From Xylogone sp. PMI_703 (taxonomy: Eukaryota; Ascomycota; Leotiomycetes): DNA of 64,000 nucleotides. The position numbers and the translations under genes were made by a program. The notes beneath the pieces were generated by a model that was not told the origin of the DNA, ran no database searches, and saw nothing but the letters and a program-made list of their open reading frames with translations. Positions within the stretch are counted from its first letter, which is position 1, and each line of letters opens with the position of its first letter. Positions 36,731 to 49,070 of the stretch are shown piece after piece. The DNA is taken from NCBI GenBank assembly GCA_021399445.1, contig JAJTUQ010000003.1, forward strand, positions 3,720,001 to 3,784,000, given 5' to 3'.

Positions 36731-38602
36731 ATGAACTGGACCGGCGGTCATCTCTCCAGGCATTATCGAAAGTCAAAGGGGTCTTTAACTTCCCAGCAGA
36801 AACAACACTTCTCTAAGGCACAGAACAAGTTTCGTAATATATCTAACCATGCGACTCCGCATAAATGCCCCAGCCTACCCCATGATCTTGACTTACATGA
36901 TAATCTGAACAGTGTTCACATGCGACCACATGACCCTTCATTCACGGAAGAGCCTCCTGATCGTCAAATTCTGTTGCCAGTGCGACCTGTCGACGTCAAT
37001 CTCCAAGAAGATGGCGGTATATATAATTCAAAATCACAAAGGCGCCACTATGAGGCTCGCTCCATGCCACTTACAGAGAAGGTTGCGACAAGCGTGATTC
37101 CAGATGATGACCTATATAGCGCAACTCCACTCCCATGGCAAAGGAACCAAAAGCACAAGACACCAAATACTACTGTACAGGAATACACTTCCACGGGGGA
37201 TGATATATTCGTTCACAAGAGACGGAAACTTCTTCATAGAGATGATTGGGTTGGAATAAATACCCAGGAGCTGCCTCCACTTCGATTTGCTCCCCCTGAA
37301 CAAGACTATAATGTGGGCAGGAGGAGAAAGATTACAGACGCTCATCGTGCACGATATAACACCCCACCGCATAGACCTATTCTCTCTCCTTTTGTTCGAT
37401 CGAAGCTCGCTCGTGCTACAAATAATGGCTTCAACCAGTGGAGTTCAGGAAATGGGGAGATCGGTGCCAGAGATTCCAGTGTCAAAATACATATTGGTGG
37501 AAGAGTTGTACATGCTGGTGCTAGCTCCAGCTCCCAGTATAGCAGATCGCGTATGACTCCAGCTCTTGTATCTGGATCAGACCCGCCCCAGTCATCATAT
37601 ACTGTCTCGTCAGATACCATGCTTTTAGACAATGAGCTATCCCACACTCAGAAGTCTTGGTCTTCAAGTCAAAAGAAGAACTCCGGATACCTATCCTTGG
37701 AGGGTGAAATAAATCCACACGAAGTTCGAAAGGATAGTCATGCATCTCCACCAGTATCGATATACCATCCCATTCCTTTGAGTGCTAGGAAATCGCGGCT
37801 AATTCGTTCACCTCTATCAACTGCTTCTGGGAGCAACGTATCACAGATGGGTCAATCGGAATTGGGTCTTACAAGCTCCCAAGAAATGGAGAATAGCCGA
37901 TGGAAGTCATGGATAATCCCTTCAGGGACCCATGACCGTGAATCCAGGTACAGTAGCTGTGTGGATAAGCTCCATGAATCAGATCGAATGTCAATCGACT
38001 CTGAACAGAGTTCTTCTCAAGACAATGAAAATGGTCTGGAATCCAACGGGCTGAACGAGGATAGAACAGAGACATCAGGATCACTATTTCAGAAACAAAA
38101 CTTCAGACATCCTAACGTTACCGGCTCCTATTCACAATACATATGGAATCGAAAAAGACACATGGATTCTCAAAATATGTCAGAGTCTACGGAGCAGGAC
38201 TCCAATATCCCTAGCTTTCGTGAAGATAATCCCAATGTACGCCACGATACAGATTCAGAGTTAGACCGAGGTATTGGAAAGGACGTAAATGTTCTGGAAA
38301 AGGATAGTCTAGATCGAACTTGGATGAATTTTGTCTTCGGTGTCGGAGATCATGAGAATCATGATACTCACAGACTTCTAGCGCGCAGGAAAGATAAACG
38401 ATCGGAGGCAATATCTTGCTCCAAAGTTAACCTACTAGGCAGGCAGTCCGCGAAGAGAGATGGTGTGCCTGAACGATCTGGTCGGGTGTTCAACGCTTGG
38501 GAAGGGGCCACTACAACTAATAATACCCATAACACTGAGAGCTCTCCAGAATGTTTTAGCTCCTCCACGTCAGGGTCAATGAGTGTTCATACAGGCTCCT
38601 AA
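36731..38602 (+). CDS. Uncharacterised fungal protein, N-terminus MNWTGG
   Basis: Single exon, 623 residues. The opening MNWTGGHLSRHYRKSKG and QKQHFSKAQNKF looks like the conserved start of a family of uncharacterised ascomycete proteins I recall only from such N-termini. Most of the rest is Ser/Asn/His/Arg-rich and disordered, with basic patches (HKRRKLLHR, GRRRKITDAHR) suggesting nuclear location, and one short hydrophobic-aromatic block near the C-terminus, DRTWMNFVFGVGDHE, that may be a binding motif. No catalytic domain, signal peptide or membrane helix. Function unknown; DNA-damage or chromatin roles would be guesses. Confidence 0.75.
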   Translation: MNWTGGHLSRHYRKSKGSLTSQQKQHFSKAQNKFRNISNHATPHKCPSLPHDLDLHDNLNSVHMRPHDPSFTEEPPDRQILLPVRPVDVNLQEDGGIYNSKSQRRHYEARSMPLTEKVATSVIPDDDLYSATPLPWQRNQKHKTPNTTVQEYTSTGDDIFVHKRRKLLHRDDWVGINTQELPPLRFAPPEQDYNVGRRRKITDAHRARYNTPPHRPILSPFVRSKLARATNNGFNQWSSGNGEIGARDSSVKIHIGGRVVHAGASSSSQYSRSRMTPALVSGSDPPQSSYTVSSDTMLLDNELSHTQKSWSSSQKKNSGYLSLEGEINPHEVRKDSHASPPVSIYHPIPLSARKSRLIRSPLSTASGSNVSQMGQSELGLTSSQEMENSRWKSWIIPSGTHDRESRYSSCVDKLHESDRMSIDSEQSSSQDNENGLESNGLNEDRTETSGSLFQKQNFRHPNVTGSYSQYIWNRKRHMDSQNMSESTEQDSNIPSFREDNPNVRHDTDSELDRGIGKDVNVLEKDSLDRTWMNFVFGVGDHENHDTHRLLARRKDKRSEAISCSKVNLLGRQSAKRDGVPERSGRVFNAWEGATTTNNTHNTESSPECFSSSTSGSMSVHTGS

Positions 38603-38888
38603 ACATTAGCTCATATTTGGCTTGGTTCCTAGATTAAATATATGTGTGTGAACGATGCAATTATCCAATGATAATTCTTAATTGGGAGAGGGCAGTGAGA
38701 GACCGACCAATCAAGGAGATATGACGTAAACGAGGGATGTACCTAGGTACGAAAATCTCCGAGCACGGATCACCTTTTAACATATCAGATTGCACTTTAC
38801 AAAGCAACCTGTCAATGCTGTGCTTTCTCAATTGGAGATAATAATCTATTTCTACAGCAAACAAGTGTCCAGATTTCAATAAATAAGC

Positions 38889-39577
38889 ATGGCAGCTACT
38901 CGGCTTGGTATTCGCTCCACGCGATCCCTAAGAGCCTTCACACGACCATTTTCTACAACACCTTACCGGTTGAATGGCTCAGAAAGCGCAAACGGAGAGT
39001 TAGAAGTTGGTGAATTGCAAGGAGCCAAATTCAAGATTGAGCCATTACGTCGAGTTGGCGAGGATCCAGATACAATGAGAGCAAGGTTATTATGTTCGCG
39101 CCCATACTAAGCCACTGGTATCCAAGTCAGGGCATTACTAAACAACACTGTATTCTAGATCAGAGTCGCAAGAGGGGAACTCTTGAGAGCGACCTCCTAA
39201 TGTCTACATTTGCGGATGCGTATTTACGAAAAATGACCCCTGAGCAATTGGATCAATACGATCGCTTTTTAGATGAGAATGATTGGGATATATACTACTG
39301 GGCTACTCAAGAGCCACCGGCGAAAGATTCGGAGGAGGGAACTGCTACACCACAAAATAACGGTGAAAATGAGGCATGGAGTAGTGGCAAACCGAAAAGC
39401 GGAGAATGGGCGCAGACCATTGGAACTTTCAAACCAGCATATCGCCCTGTTCCAGAGCGGTGGAGGAACAGTGAAATCTTAGCCTTGCTAAGGCGCCACG
39501 TTAAGTCAAGGTCGGCGGGGGGCGTTGTTGATGGAGAGTCTGGGGAGGTATCTAGTGAAGCGGGTGGTGGTAAGTGA
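38889..39577 (+). CDS. SDH5: Succinate dehydrogenase assembly factor 2, mitochondrial
   Basis: Needed to attach FAD covalently to the flavoprotein subunit of complex II; acts in the matrix. Exons 38889-39093 and 39159-39577 give 207 residues. The presequence is basic ([19 protein letters not shown]). Splicing with donor GTTCGC at 39094 gives [19 protein letters not shown], the family signature; [13 protein letters not shown] and [15 protein letters not shown] complete the domain. The C-terminal tail is longer than in yeast and includes [19 protein letters not shown]. The unspliced frame stops at once, which confirms the intron. Confidence 0.95.
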
Positions 39578-39885
39578 TCATTTGTCCATGATTTTATATT
39601 CGCTGAATTGTTTAAGGTATGGCGTTCATGCCCAAGTTATTTGATTCTTCAAAACCTTGAGGAGCATCTGGTCACGTTATGTAGCAACAACTGTAGACTC
39701 AAATTATTGGCGTATTTTGCATTGTTAATCATTGTGGCTGGCTCACTGAGCTACGGAACGATGTAGTAGACAGTTTCCGACTCAATTATTCCATATAAGA
39801 TCCATAGGTCTGGCAGGTCTCAGGGGACAGAAATCTAGCTGGCTACAGAAGTCTACAGGGAGCATCTATGGCGTTAACACTAAAA
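39578..39885. other. Convergent intergenic region
   Basis: 3' sequences of SDH5 (+) and ATL1 (-). Nothing else recognised. Confidence 0.6.
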
Positions 39886-40477
39886 TCATTCATCATCTAA
39901 GTCATCGTATGGCTCCAATCCAGCTGCTGCATCACTAGGAAGTTGACGTGGGAACCACCCATACTCTGCTAGATCAATAAGAAACTCTCCCAGGGCACCA
40001 GTGGTGACAGTAACGCCTTCTGCACGAAGAGCCTGTGCTTGGTTTGGTGCTCCTGATGGGTGACCCCTAAGCTTACTTAGAAATTTTGATTGAAGTAGGG
40101 TAAGGATAAGTATGTTTTATATCCATACCTCGGGGATATTGCTCCCTTTGAGTTTATCACTCGTTGCCAGGGTACATTGCCATCGTGGAAAGTCATCGAG
40201 GGATCTGAAGGAAGGTGCTTAAGACATATGCCAACTTGGCGTGGACGTTGAGCTGATTGCACGGAGTTAGTCATTTACAGTCCTAATCATTTTGAACAAT
40301 TTCCTTCTAAAGTTGAAAGGAAAAAGTAAATCCTGTTCGAGACCTAATATTCGAGAACTTACGCGTGCCAATTAGTCGAGCAATATGGCCATATGTGCAC
40401 ACTTTCCCATAGGGTATTTCTTGGACTGCACGGTAGACTGCAAAATAGAAAGCCTCTGCTTCATCAGTTCGAGGCAT
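39886..40477 (-). CDS. ATL1: Alkyltransferase-like DNA repair protein (Atl1/MGMT family)
   Basis: Exons 40363-40477, 40129-40252 and 39886-40066 (minus) give 139 residues. It starts MPRTDEAEAFYFAVYRAV, then IPYGKVCTYGHIARLIG of the MGMT-type DNA-binding domain, and RQVGICLKHLP with the arginine finger. The active-site PCHR of O6-alkylguanine transferases is PWQR here (VPWQRVINSKGAIS): Trp replaces the catalytic Cys, as in Atl1 proteins, and Gln replaces the usual His. Atl1 proteins cannot remove alkyl groups; they bind O6-alkylguanine and pass the lesion to nucleotide excision repair. The C-terminal part includes GHPSGAPNQAQALRAEGV and an acidic tail (EPYDDLDDE). All three exons are in phase. 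Confidence 0.9.
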
Positions 40478-41101
40478 GATTATTTGGTTTATTACTTGAC
40501 ATATTGTTTGTCAACTTGGTGTCAAGGCGAGCTTAATAATTAACTGCCGTGGAGACTGATGCCTTGGGGATTTGTGCACGGCCAATAATAGGTAATCATG
40601 CAAGGGACTTTCAGGGTCGAGCTGCTGCAACATGACTAATAAAGTTACCCTACAAAGCCTAACGTCACAGGGCATGTGCCACTCATTTCTAGCTTGTTAA
40701 TTACAAGTTCTGAGCAGAACGGGCGTTTCAGTCAGGCGAGCTAGGCAAGATATCCTTTTAGACTTATGATCCTACGGAAGGATAGAAGTTCCAATCCGTA
40801 TGGACATGCCCTTGCTGACTTGGGTGTCTCCACCCGCCACCCAATTATGACGAGGCGGTGGAAGCTTCCGCAGCTCGTATGGTAGCAAGTATGCCTCGGT
40901 GCTAACCTTGGTATACCGCTCTCTTATCAGTTATCAACACTTGATTTTATTTTCTGTTTTGGTCTCACTGGTATTTTCGGCACTTGCATAAACGTTCAAG
41001 CCCTGTTATAATTGAGGTGCCGTTAGAGTCCATGGAGCTATTATAGCTGATCCTGTTTAGTCCAACTATAGATTCTGGTCAAGACGAAATAATCGGCCAG
41101 A
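40478..41101. other. Divergent intergenic region
   Basis: Promoters of ATL1 (-) and the GPI-protein gene (+). Nothing else recognised. Confidence 0.6.
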
Positions 41102-42603
41102 ATGAAATCTTTCTTTGGTTTACTCGGACTCCCCGGTCCCTTATTACTCCTGCTCATATCGCACACCTACGCAGAGACTCCTGATCAAGATCAAAACGTT
41201 GAGCCATGGCCTCACAAACCCTCATCTCGCGTTAAACATGGATCAGAGAATCCAACAAAGGGACGAAGGGATCAAGGAACCGCAGAAGAACATCTTAGAC
41301 TTGGCATGTTGCCCGTGGGCGTCAAAAAGATGAGCACAGATGAAAGTGAGAAGTTCTGGCCGGAATATTGGCAATTCGAAGAGGACTTGGGGTTAAGGAA
41401 GACCCCGCGCTTTGCGGCCTGGAATGCTCCCATACAAGCAAGAAGTGAAGAGAAGGATGATATGCTCTTGCTCAATTCGTCGGCGACCATACCTTTCAAG
41501 CCACCCTTTGCGCTGCACATTGACACTGAAATGGGTTTGGATAACAGGGAAGACAGCGAGGGATCATTCTGGTGGTCGAGAAGGAATGCAGCTCGAGCGC
41601 TCATTCAACCAGAGAAACGAGCTTTCACCTGTCCAGCTGGCACTAATTCCTGTTCTGCAATTGGATACCCGAACAGCTGTTGCACGACCGACGAGACATG
41701 TTTTGCTATCCAAGATACCGGACTTGGTCCTGTGGGATGTTGTCCAAATGGTAGTGATTGCGGAGGAACGATCACGGATTGCGCGGCAGGAAATACACAG
41801 TGTTCCGATGAGCTCGGTGGTGGATGTTGCATCCCCAATTATATTTGCTCTGGACCTGGATGTTAGTATATACCTGCTCTATGTCCTATGTCTCATCCAG
41901 CAAACTTATTATAAGTATAGGTGTACTAGATCCTTCCCTTGTTGTAACTGTCACGACAACAGTTACCATAATAGGATCCCCGCCAACCACTGAAGTTAGC
42001 ACATTTGTTACCACAGTTGCATCATCTCTTCCTCCTCCAACGACCTCCAGTACTTCAACGAGGTCCACCACCTCTACCACCTCTTCTACGAGTCAAGTGG
42101 GGGTCTCCACGCGTACCACTAATTCAGTTACAGGAGTGGCACCAGTCCGTCCGACGAGCGATACCTCTACAATTACGAGCGCGCCGGCTTCAAGTGTTTC
42201 TGGAACGAGTTGTCCAGTGGGATTTTATGCCTGCTCAGCCGTGTATGCAGGTGGATGCTGTCGCACAGGAAGAGATTGTTCATTGACGGATTGCCCACCC
42301 ACCCAGTCTACTACAATTATCAGTTCCGAAGCTACCATTGTTGTCCCTATCGGAAGTGCTGCGACGGTGAATACGCAAGGTGGAAGCTGTGCTACCGGAT
42401 GGACAAGTTGTCCTGCCAGTGTTGGAGGTAACTGCTGTCCCAGTGGATTTGCATGTGGGACAGCGAGCTGCTCAAGTATTTCGGCGAGTGCCACGGAAGT
42501 TGTGCAGAAGGAAACTTCTGCAGCAGGTTCGGGAGTCCCTGATATGCATACATCGTTATTATGGATACTTACGGGATTGATGATGTTTGTGATGTGCTTA
42601 TGA
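41102..42603 (+). CDS. Cysteine-rich, Ser/Thr-rich GPI-anchored cell-surface protein
   Basis: Exons 41102-41861 and 41921-42603 give 480 residues. A signal peptide (about 1-25, LLGLPGPLLLLLISHTYA) leads into a charged region of about 180 residues. A cysteine-rich module follows (CPAGTNSC, SCCTTDETC, GCCPNGSDCGG, GGGCCIPNYICSGPGC). A Thr/Ser/Val-rich, likely O-mannosylated linker contains VVTVTTTVTIIGSPPTT. Then comes a second set of cysteine repeats (CPVGFYACSAVYAGGCC, SCATGWTSCPASVGGNCC). The C-terminus is hydrophobic (LLWILTGLMMFVMCL), as for GPI attachment. The junction joins GPGC to VLDPSL in phase. Probably a cell-wall or plasma-membrane surface protein; no enzyme domain. Confidence 0.88.
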
Positions 42604-43253
42604 GAATAGCCTTAGCTCTGATGATTGTATGATAATGATGAATGTTTAAATATGTATCTTATGAGATTTAGTAATTGATACTCCTAAGTTAACTAGTCTC
42701 CTATTGTGATCGATAACTCCATGTGATTGTTATCACGTGCGAAACGAAACTGATTGGTGAACCCCTTAGTCTACTCGGTATGTAAGCTAGACCATTTTCG
42801 AATAAGGCGGCAGAACCTTGGCAACCTCCTTGCTCTGGTGACGTGGGGCAACGAGACCATAGAAACAGAAACACATCTTCCCTACGTCGCCCTGGCGTTT
42901 CGCCCTGCATATCTTTATCATCAGCATTTCTTCTCACAAGGGGACACACTCCTTCCAGAGGTCGTCAAGGGTTCATTTGATAGATAAGACTCCTATCGGA
43001 TTGCTGCGCTGGATCCAATTAGAAATTCGGAAAGGCACGTTGTCGCATGTACTTCATTACTGAACAATTTGTTTAAGGAGGAGCGACCCGTCTTCAATAC
43101 AAATTAAGACATACAAGTCCATTTAAATATAACTTATCTCTCTAAACATCATACATTACCGACCTACCGAGCTTGTCAACCCTGCCTTTCTTGCAACCCA
43201 TTCACGAATCGTATCACACCGTCGCCACCGACATATCCAAATCCAAATACAAC
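42604..43253. other. Intergenic region
   Basis: 3' region of the GPI-protein gene and promoter of YPI1. Nothing else recognised. Confidence 0.6.
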
Positions 43254-43823
43254 ATGACAACCGTGCAGCGCGCACCGCCAGCCTCTGGCTCCCAGTCCCA
43301 GATTGAGTCGTCGCCCCGCATTGTAAGCACTGCTCCCCGACAAGCGGTCCTGCATTTACGTGGAGCGAGACGCACGAGTGAGGATGATGGAGAGCCGAGT
43401 TCGGGGAGCAATAGGAGAAGAATCCGTTGGGCGGAAGATGTTGTTGACAATGAAGGACTAGGACGGAAGAGTAGCAAAGGTGAGCCATAACTTACCATTT
43501 ACTTTGAAAAGGAGCTGGAGCGAAGCTTGACAATTAAATTAACGTTAAAATGAAATACTAATGATTATTACACAGTATGCTGTATATACCACGCTCCCAG
43601 ACCAATAGACGAATCTTCTGATGAGAGCTCATCCTCTTCTGATTCGGATAGCGACAGTGGCGATGACGGGTCTGCGCGACCGAGCAGAAAGGAGAAGTGT
43701 GGACACAACCATAACCATGACCACGGAAAAGACAAAGCGTCGCGGAAGAGAAGACCGAGCCCAAACGCATATGAGAAAGTACCAAAGAATAGAGGTGTCG
43801 GAGGGACGACTTTGAAACAATGA
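43254..43823 (+). CDS. YPI1: Type 1 phosphatase inhibitor Ypi1 (inhibitor-3)
   Basis: Small disordered regulator of protein phosphatase 1 (Glc7). Exons 43254-43479 and 43576-43823 give 157 residues. It carries [17 protein letters not shown], where IRWAED is the RVxF-type PP1-docking motif of the family, followed across the junction by [16 protein letters not shown], the second conserved motif. A Ser/Asp-rich acidic run and a His-rich, basic C-terminus ([14 protein letters not shown]) follow, as in inhibitor-3 proteins. The ATG at 43254 was chosen because the upstream extension begins with TTG. Confidence 0.94.
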
Positions 43824-44070
43824 AGCAGAAAAGAAGTGTGGTATTACATTTTCCTGTTACTAAGATTGACGACTTGACGAATTGAAAAAGGGAGCAAAAG
43901 GTACTCCCGTTTGGGAGATACGGAAAAAAATTGTATTAGCATAAAATCAGGGACACAGGGAAGCATCAAAAGAAACGGTTTACCACAAAGGTATCCGAGA
44001 AAAGAATAGCATTGTATGTCTGTTCTTCAACTTCTCCTTCAGATACAAGGAATTAATAATTAGAGGCTTA

Positions 44071-45353
44071 TTAGCAAGATGCGCCGCTGGGTATATTCTG
44101 GCACTTTGTACTTTTCTTCCCTCCTGTGACATTAACTCCACTCCATGTCCAATTCGAACAGCTTCCCTTTCCACAAAGAATATAGATATCTGTGGCTGAA
44201 CTGCTTACGGTCCCCGTAATGCCATTTAACGTCAGTCCAGTAATCGGCACACCTGTTGTCGGCGTTCCTGTTGGACTTCCATTCTCATAATCCTGTTCAA
44301 TAACAATGCCATAGGATGTTATTCCTGAGAGAGTGATAGATTCATACGTCACACCGGAGACGGATCCTGTGGCCCCATAAACGGTTTTAATACGCACGCC
44401 ATTTTGACTATTTTTCACAGTTGAGGAAGATATACGGACATTGGACACAGTGTTGTCGTCTCTGCCTCCAACAGAGCCAATGGAGATACCGTGGCCTCCC
44501 GAGCAGGTACCACCAGTGAAGACGATATTCTAAGCACCAGCAATTAGTTTATCAGTTGTCGGAGAAAAATTACGGTAAAAGTGATCAGGGTCTCCGGCAG
44601 AGGGTACTACTTACAGTGCCAGAGTTTACAGCAAGGCAATCATCTTGGTTTTTAACATTTGCGTTCGAGATGGTAATGTCGGTGCTCTCCCCAACATCAA
44701 ACGCATCAGTATTGTGTCCACCACCCGAATCACCAGCTGAATTATCGATTGTAACTCTATCAACAGTAAGGCCACTCGCACCATTGATAGAGAACACCTG
44801 CACTGGTGTGTTGATAATATTCAAGCCTGTGATGGATGAGGTTCCGGTGAGCTTATGAGCATAGAAGAATTTTGGTTTTGTCTTTCCACCATTGGAGCCT
44901 TGCCCGTCCCACCATCTTGCTCCGTCGGCGTTCAAGGAGTGTCCAGATGCGCCGGTGACAACTATGTCTTCTCCAGAAATAGATACTAGAGGCCCAGACC
45001 ACTCTTTATAGCCCCAGGTGGTAGTTCCTTCGAAGATCACCTGGATGCACGTCAGTCCGTTTGTCTAAATACTGAGAAAGGCTATACTCAACGTGAGTGC
45101 CTTGATTGAGGCCCGTTAGATCAAGAGTCACTCCGGAAGGGACTGCAATATTGTCGAGAACGATTGTGGCACATGAAGTCTTTGACTTACTGGCAGCACT
45201 TGCTGCTGTGAAGGTGCAACTTGCTCTCTTCTGAAGAGTTTCTGCATTTCTCAGATCTGGAGCTGCAGTTGGTTCAGGGACTGCAGCAGGTACTGCAGCA
45301 ACTATGGTACTGGCATAGAGTACAGCGCCGACAACTTGAAGAATCTGGACCAT
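44071..45353 (-). CDS. Secreted endopolygalacturonase (GH28)
   Basis: Hydrolyses homogalacturonan in plant pectin. Exons 45093-45353, 44615-45040 and 44071-44529 (minus) give 381 residues, the usual fungal length. A signal peptide and a propeptide ending at a Kex2-like KR (residues 42-43) precede the mature right-handed beta-helix. Catalytic signatures are intact: [20 protein letters not shown] (Asp pair), [13 protein letters not shown] (His) and VRIKTVYG (Arg/Lys). The C-terminal cysteines ([20 protein letters not shown]) match fungal endo-PGs. Both introns keep phase 0. A plant cell-wall gene among housekeeping genes; expression is probably inducible by pectin, not shown by sequence. Confidence 0.96.
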
Positions 45354-47218
45354 TGTGAAAGAGACTATGATTCTGAAAAGATGAAACGATATTGAAAAGC
45401 GGTTCTAGAACGTCAGGAGCAGTCGCTCTACTTTGCTAAGGAGTTGAGGTCCAATTGCTCAATTCCAAGCATTCTAGGGCCATCAATAGTCTTATATAAA
45501 AGGAATCCGGATGAGAAAGGAGACTATGATTTGAGGAATAAACCAGTACGATATAATATGTCCGGATATTGCCATACTCATCCGCATATTGAGCAAGCAT
45601 GCAAGCATAGACTTCAATTCTTCCATGTCTCACTTACGAGCAACCTGGCTCTCTATTACGGAGATCGAACTTCTGATCCGTAAACCATGCTTGCGATGGG
45701 AAGAAGAGCTATGCCATTGTTACTTCTCGAGTAATGAAGCTCATGCGGGTCTCGATTACCGAACTGGGCCAGGTAGGTCGGAGGTTTCCCACGGTGGCTT
45801 CCGTCAATGTACTTGCATAAGGGGTATTCTTCTCCGCATCTCATGGATCGCCTGACTTCTTGTCAAGATGTATCGGCTTATTCGCTTTTTAACTGAAGCA
45901 TCTGTTGCATCTGGAACCTTGATCCTTAATCTATTTTTGAAGATCATCCGCTCCAGAATTGCGGGGCATCAATGGTGAGTGGTGGATTTCTATATTATGA
46001 GTTTTTCCTTCAATTGACTGGCAATCTGTGAGTTCTATGCAATTAGTATCATCAAGTGAGTAAAAACTCCTTCGAATCGCATAACTAAAGGCTCTGCGGC
46101 CCGTTTATTCCCTTTTTTACTTCATTCTACTACTTTATATCTCCTCGGTCAATAAGCATGAAGATGTATATTGAAAGCTGCATGGTTTGCTCTTCAACTC
46201 ACAGCCCCTATTGGCGCGCTTGTACATAGTCAAGCATGAGGCCTGGACCTCCTTACAATTTCACGTACCCCAGGTTAAGCCTTACCTATATTCTCTAAAT
46301 ACAAACAAGCACTATATGCGTATGCTCTAAAGTCATATGCTCTCTGGAACATATTGCTTCCCTTATTACCGAAGCCGAAAGCGTCTCTAGACGGAAATAA
46401 AGAATGGAAACACCATCAAATGTTATAATCTTATCTTATAAAGACTGTGATATTGATGTAGTTAGACCTCGGTTCTTAACCATTCTGCTCCTGCTTCTAG
46501 TAGTCCCAATGGGCCAGAACTGGCCAGAATTGTAAGCCACAACCGCTTGCATGGTGTTCAAGGCAAACCAATTAGGGCGCAGTAATTAGCATAACGTGAT
46601 TTTGGCATACTTATTATACCTAAATCCGTAGCTAGAATAGCAAAAAAACATGATCGTTCTCATTTCACTCAGTCTCATTATATACAGAGCATAGGCTATT
46701 ACCCAATCACCTCGTGAATTGGCCCCAAACTGGAATGCATGCCGCTTTAATATTTTGCATCAGCTTAAAGCGGCAGATTGCATCACCGCGCATGTGCTTG
46801 AGCTTCCTCGCACGTCGTCACAATTCGAAAGATGCGAGCGGCCGCAAGGTTGATAATTTATTCGGGCAATTGGATCATACGACAGTCAACGTCAACAACA
46901 CACATGACTTCGAAGTGAGAAAGAATTGAAGAATCGGGCAATGTATCAGTACCAACCAATCTGTGTATAGTGGTGGAATCCGTGCAGAAAGATCGTGAGC
47001 CTATTCGGTGGGGCTTTCAGGGTCTACACAGCGACTAGTGGGCCCAACGCAACTTTTTGAGACGCATATCTGAAGCTCTTCGGGAACGTTTGCCCTGTAG
47101 AAACTAAAATTAAGAGAAGGTGTGAGGGCTGCAATTATACACGGTCAATCCTTATACTATCGGGAGCAGACGTGCTGAGGACAAACTCGGAGCCCCGGAA
47201 AGGCAATAACTGAGCACA
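45354..47218. other. Long intergenic region (1.9 kb)
   Basis: Promoter of the endopolygalacturonase gene (left) and of the FAM210 gene (right), with AT-rich sequence between. Short open frames show no family resemblance. No tRNA or transposon seen. Confidence 0.55.
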
Positions 47219-48121
47219 ATGAACGCAGTTCAGCTCCAACGAATACGTCCAATTGGGCTCAGCTTAAGGGCTGCATCACTACCTCAATCGGTGTCTATGT
47301 TGAATACTATGGGTCTCAGACAAACCTCCATACAACGAACCTACGCTACCATTATCCGCAGCACCCGAAAACAGCCTACGTCCTTCACCTTCAGCTTCAC
47401 CTCCTCCGACCCTCTCAAAAGAACTATTCAGCCTTCCACGATACTTGGCCGCCTACGAAACTCATTTCGCCGCCCGTTCCACAACTCTCGAATGAGACTA
47501 AATGAAGCACAAGCGCAAGCATCTCAGAAGACCGCAGAACCGCAGAGTTTGGGAGCACGGATGAAGAAGCTGTCAAGGGAATATGGCTGGTCGGCACTAG
47601 GTGTCTACCTGGCGCTCACAGCGCTAGATCTGCCCTTATGTTTCCTTCTAGTAAGGCACCTTGGAACAGAAAAAATTGGTGAATGGGAGCATACCATCGT
47701 ATCCCATGCCAAGCGATTCATACCGGAAAGTGTGAAAGAGAAATGGCGAGAATGGAAAGGTGCTAGGGAAGGTGACAAAGAAGAGGCTGGACATGGTTTA
47801 GAAGAAGCCGAAATGATGAGCAAAAAGGATGCAAGTAAGTATCTAGCGCTGCCTTGTCCTCTCACCACAATATAGACCCTGTGTGAATGCTCAACGCTAA
47901 CACTATTTCAATGAACAGGTCTGGCAACTCAACTCGCCCTCGCCTATGCAGTTCACAAATCATTCATCTTCATCAGAGTCCCTATCACGGCGGCTATAAC
48001 GCCAAAGGTCGTCCGCGTCCTGCGAGGTTGGGGATGGGATATCGGGAAGAGGACGACAGCAGAAGCAAAGGCCATTAACCGAGCAGCAAATGCGGCATCA
48101 AAGTCCAAGAAGACGAACTAA
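47219..48121 (+). CDS. FAM210/DUF1279-family mitochondrial membrane protein
   Basis: Exons 47219-47834 and 47919-48121 give 272 residues. The first 100 residues are basic and Ser/Arg-rich, a long mitochondrial presequence ending near RPFHNSRMRLNEA. The DUF1279 domain starts at MKKLSREYGWSALGVYLALTALDLPLCF and includes VRHLGTEKIGEWEH. Exon 2 supplies the second half, LATQLALAYAVHKSFIFIRVP and KVVRVLRGWGWDIG, with a Lys-rich end. The family (human FAM210A/B; yeast has a distant member) sits in the inner membrane and affects mitochondrial translation or homeostasis. The junction is phase 1 and rebuilds DASLATQ. Confidence 0.9.
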
Positions 48122-49070
48122 TGAAGAACAACATTTTCCATTATTCACACGGACGAAATTCGGAGCATAGTACATGTATAGATGTGGGGTTGGGCCGGCG
48201 TGACCAGGCGACGGAAACTGACAGGTTTTGGGGAATGGAAATAGCAGGCTATGCCATTGTATGATATAGCGAACTTGGCACTCTTCACACCATTTTATTT
48301 GTTTATATAATATTAGAGGAAGTTATTGCTGCTTATAGATAGCGTGCGGTGTAGGCGCCGTATGTATGGTATGAGTAATATATATCTCAGATTAAGAAAT
48401 AGTCACACTTCTGCTCAAGCAGATTATGTTAACAAAGCACGTCTACAAAGGCTTAGATCTCCAGATATTACCAATAAGAAAGTATTCAACCTTGAAGAAC
48501 ATCTCATAGGAACTCAGCAAACTGCTGTTCGTACCCATGGTCTGGCAGAGCTCTAGTAGTTATGTACAATATAGACAATTAATACGTCTAATGTAATGGA
48601 CAATAAGACACTTGACATATAAACGGACAGATGCCAGTACTCTCATCTTTTTTCCCTTTGTCAAATTATGACTGATTAACTGAATCTGATATTCCTGAAG
48701 CCTTTGGCACGAAGAATCCATCCAATACCCCCGATGACACAATGAAATGGATAGAGGTCTGAGACAGATGGTTAAAGGTAAGTGCATCTATAATTATTGG
48801 CCAGGTGATTGGGAATATTTGTTGGGGTGCTTGCAATCGAAAAGCTCGGCATTCGTGTCTGATCCATCTTCTTCGGGACCTCCTCCTTGCAATCTTTATG
48901 CTTCCATGCAAAAGAAAGATAACAAGCGGAACAAAACTCATTCAATGAACTCCAGGATAAAATTCTCCCAAACTATCGAAACTATGCATATTAAAATCAA
49001 ATACCTGCCCCATTTTATCGAAAGGAATCGTGGACAAGAATCAGAACGCCCGAAACACGCCCCTCATTAG
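48122..49070. other. Convergent intergenic region
   Basis: 3' sequences of the FAM210 gene (+) and the FLC gene (-), AT-rich. No supported gene. Confidence 0.55.
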
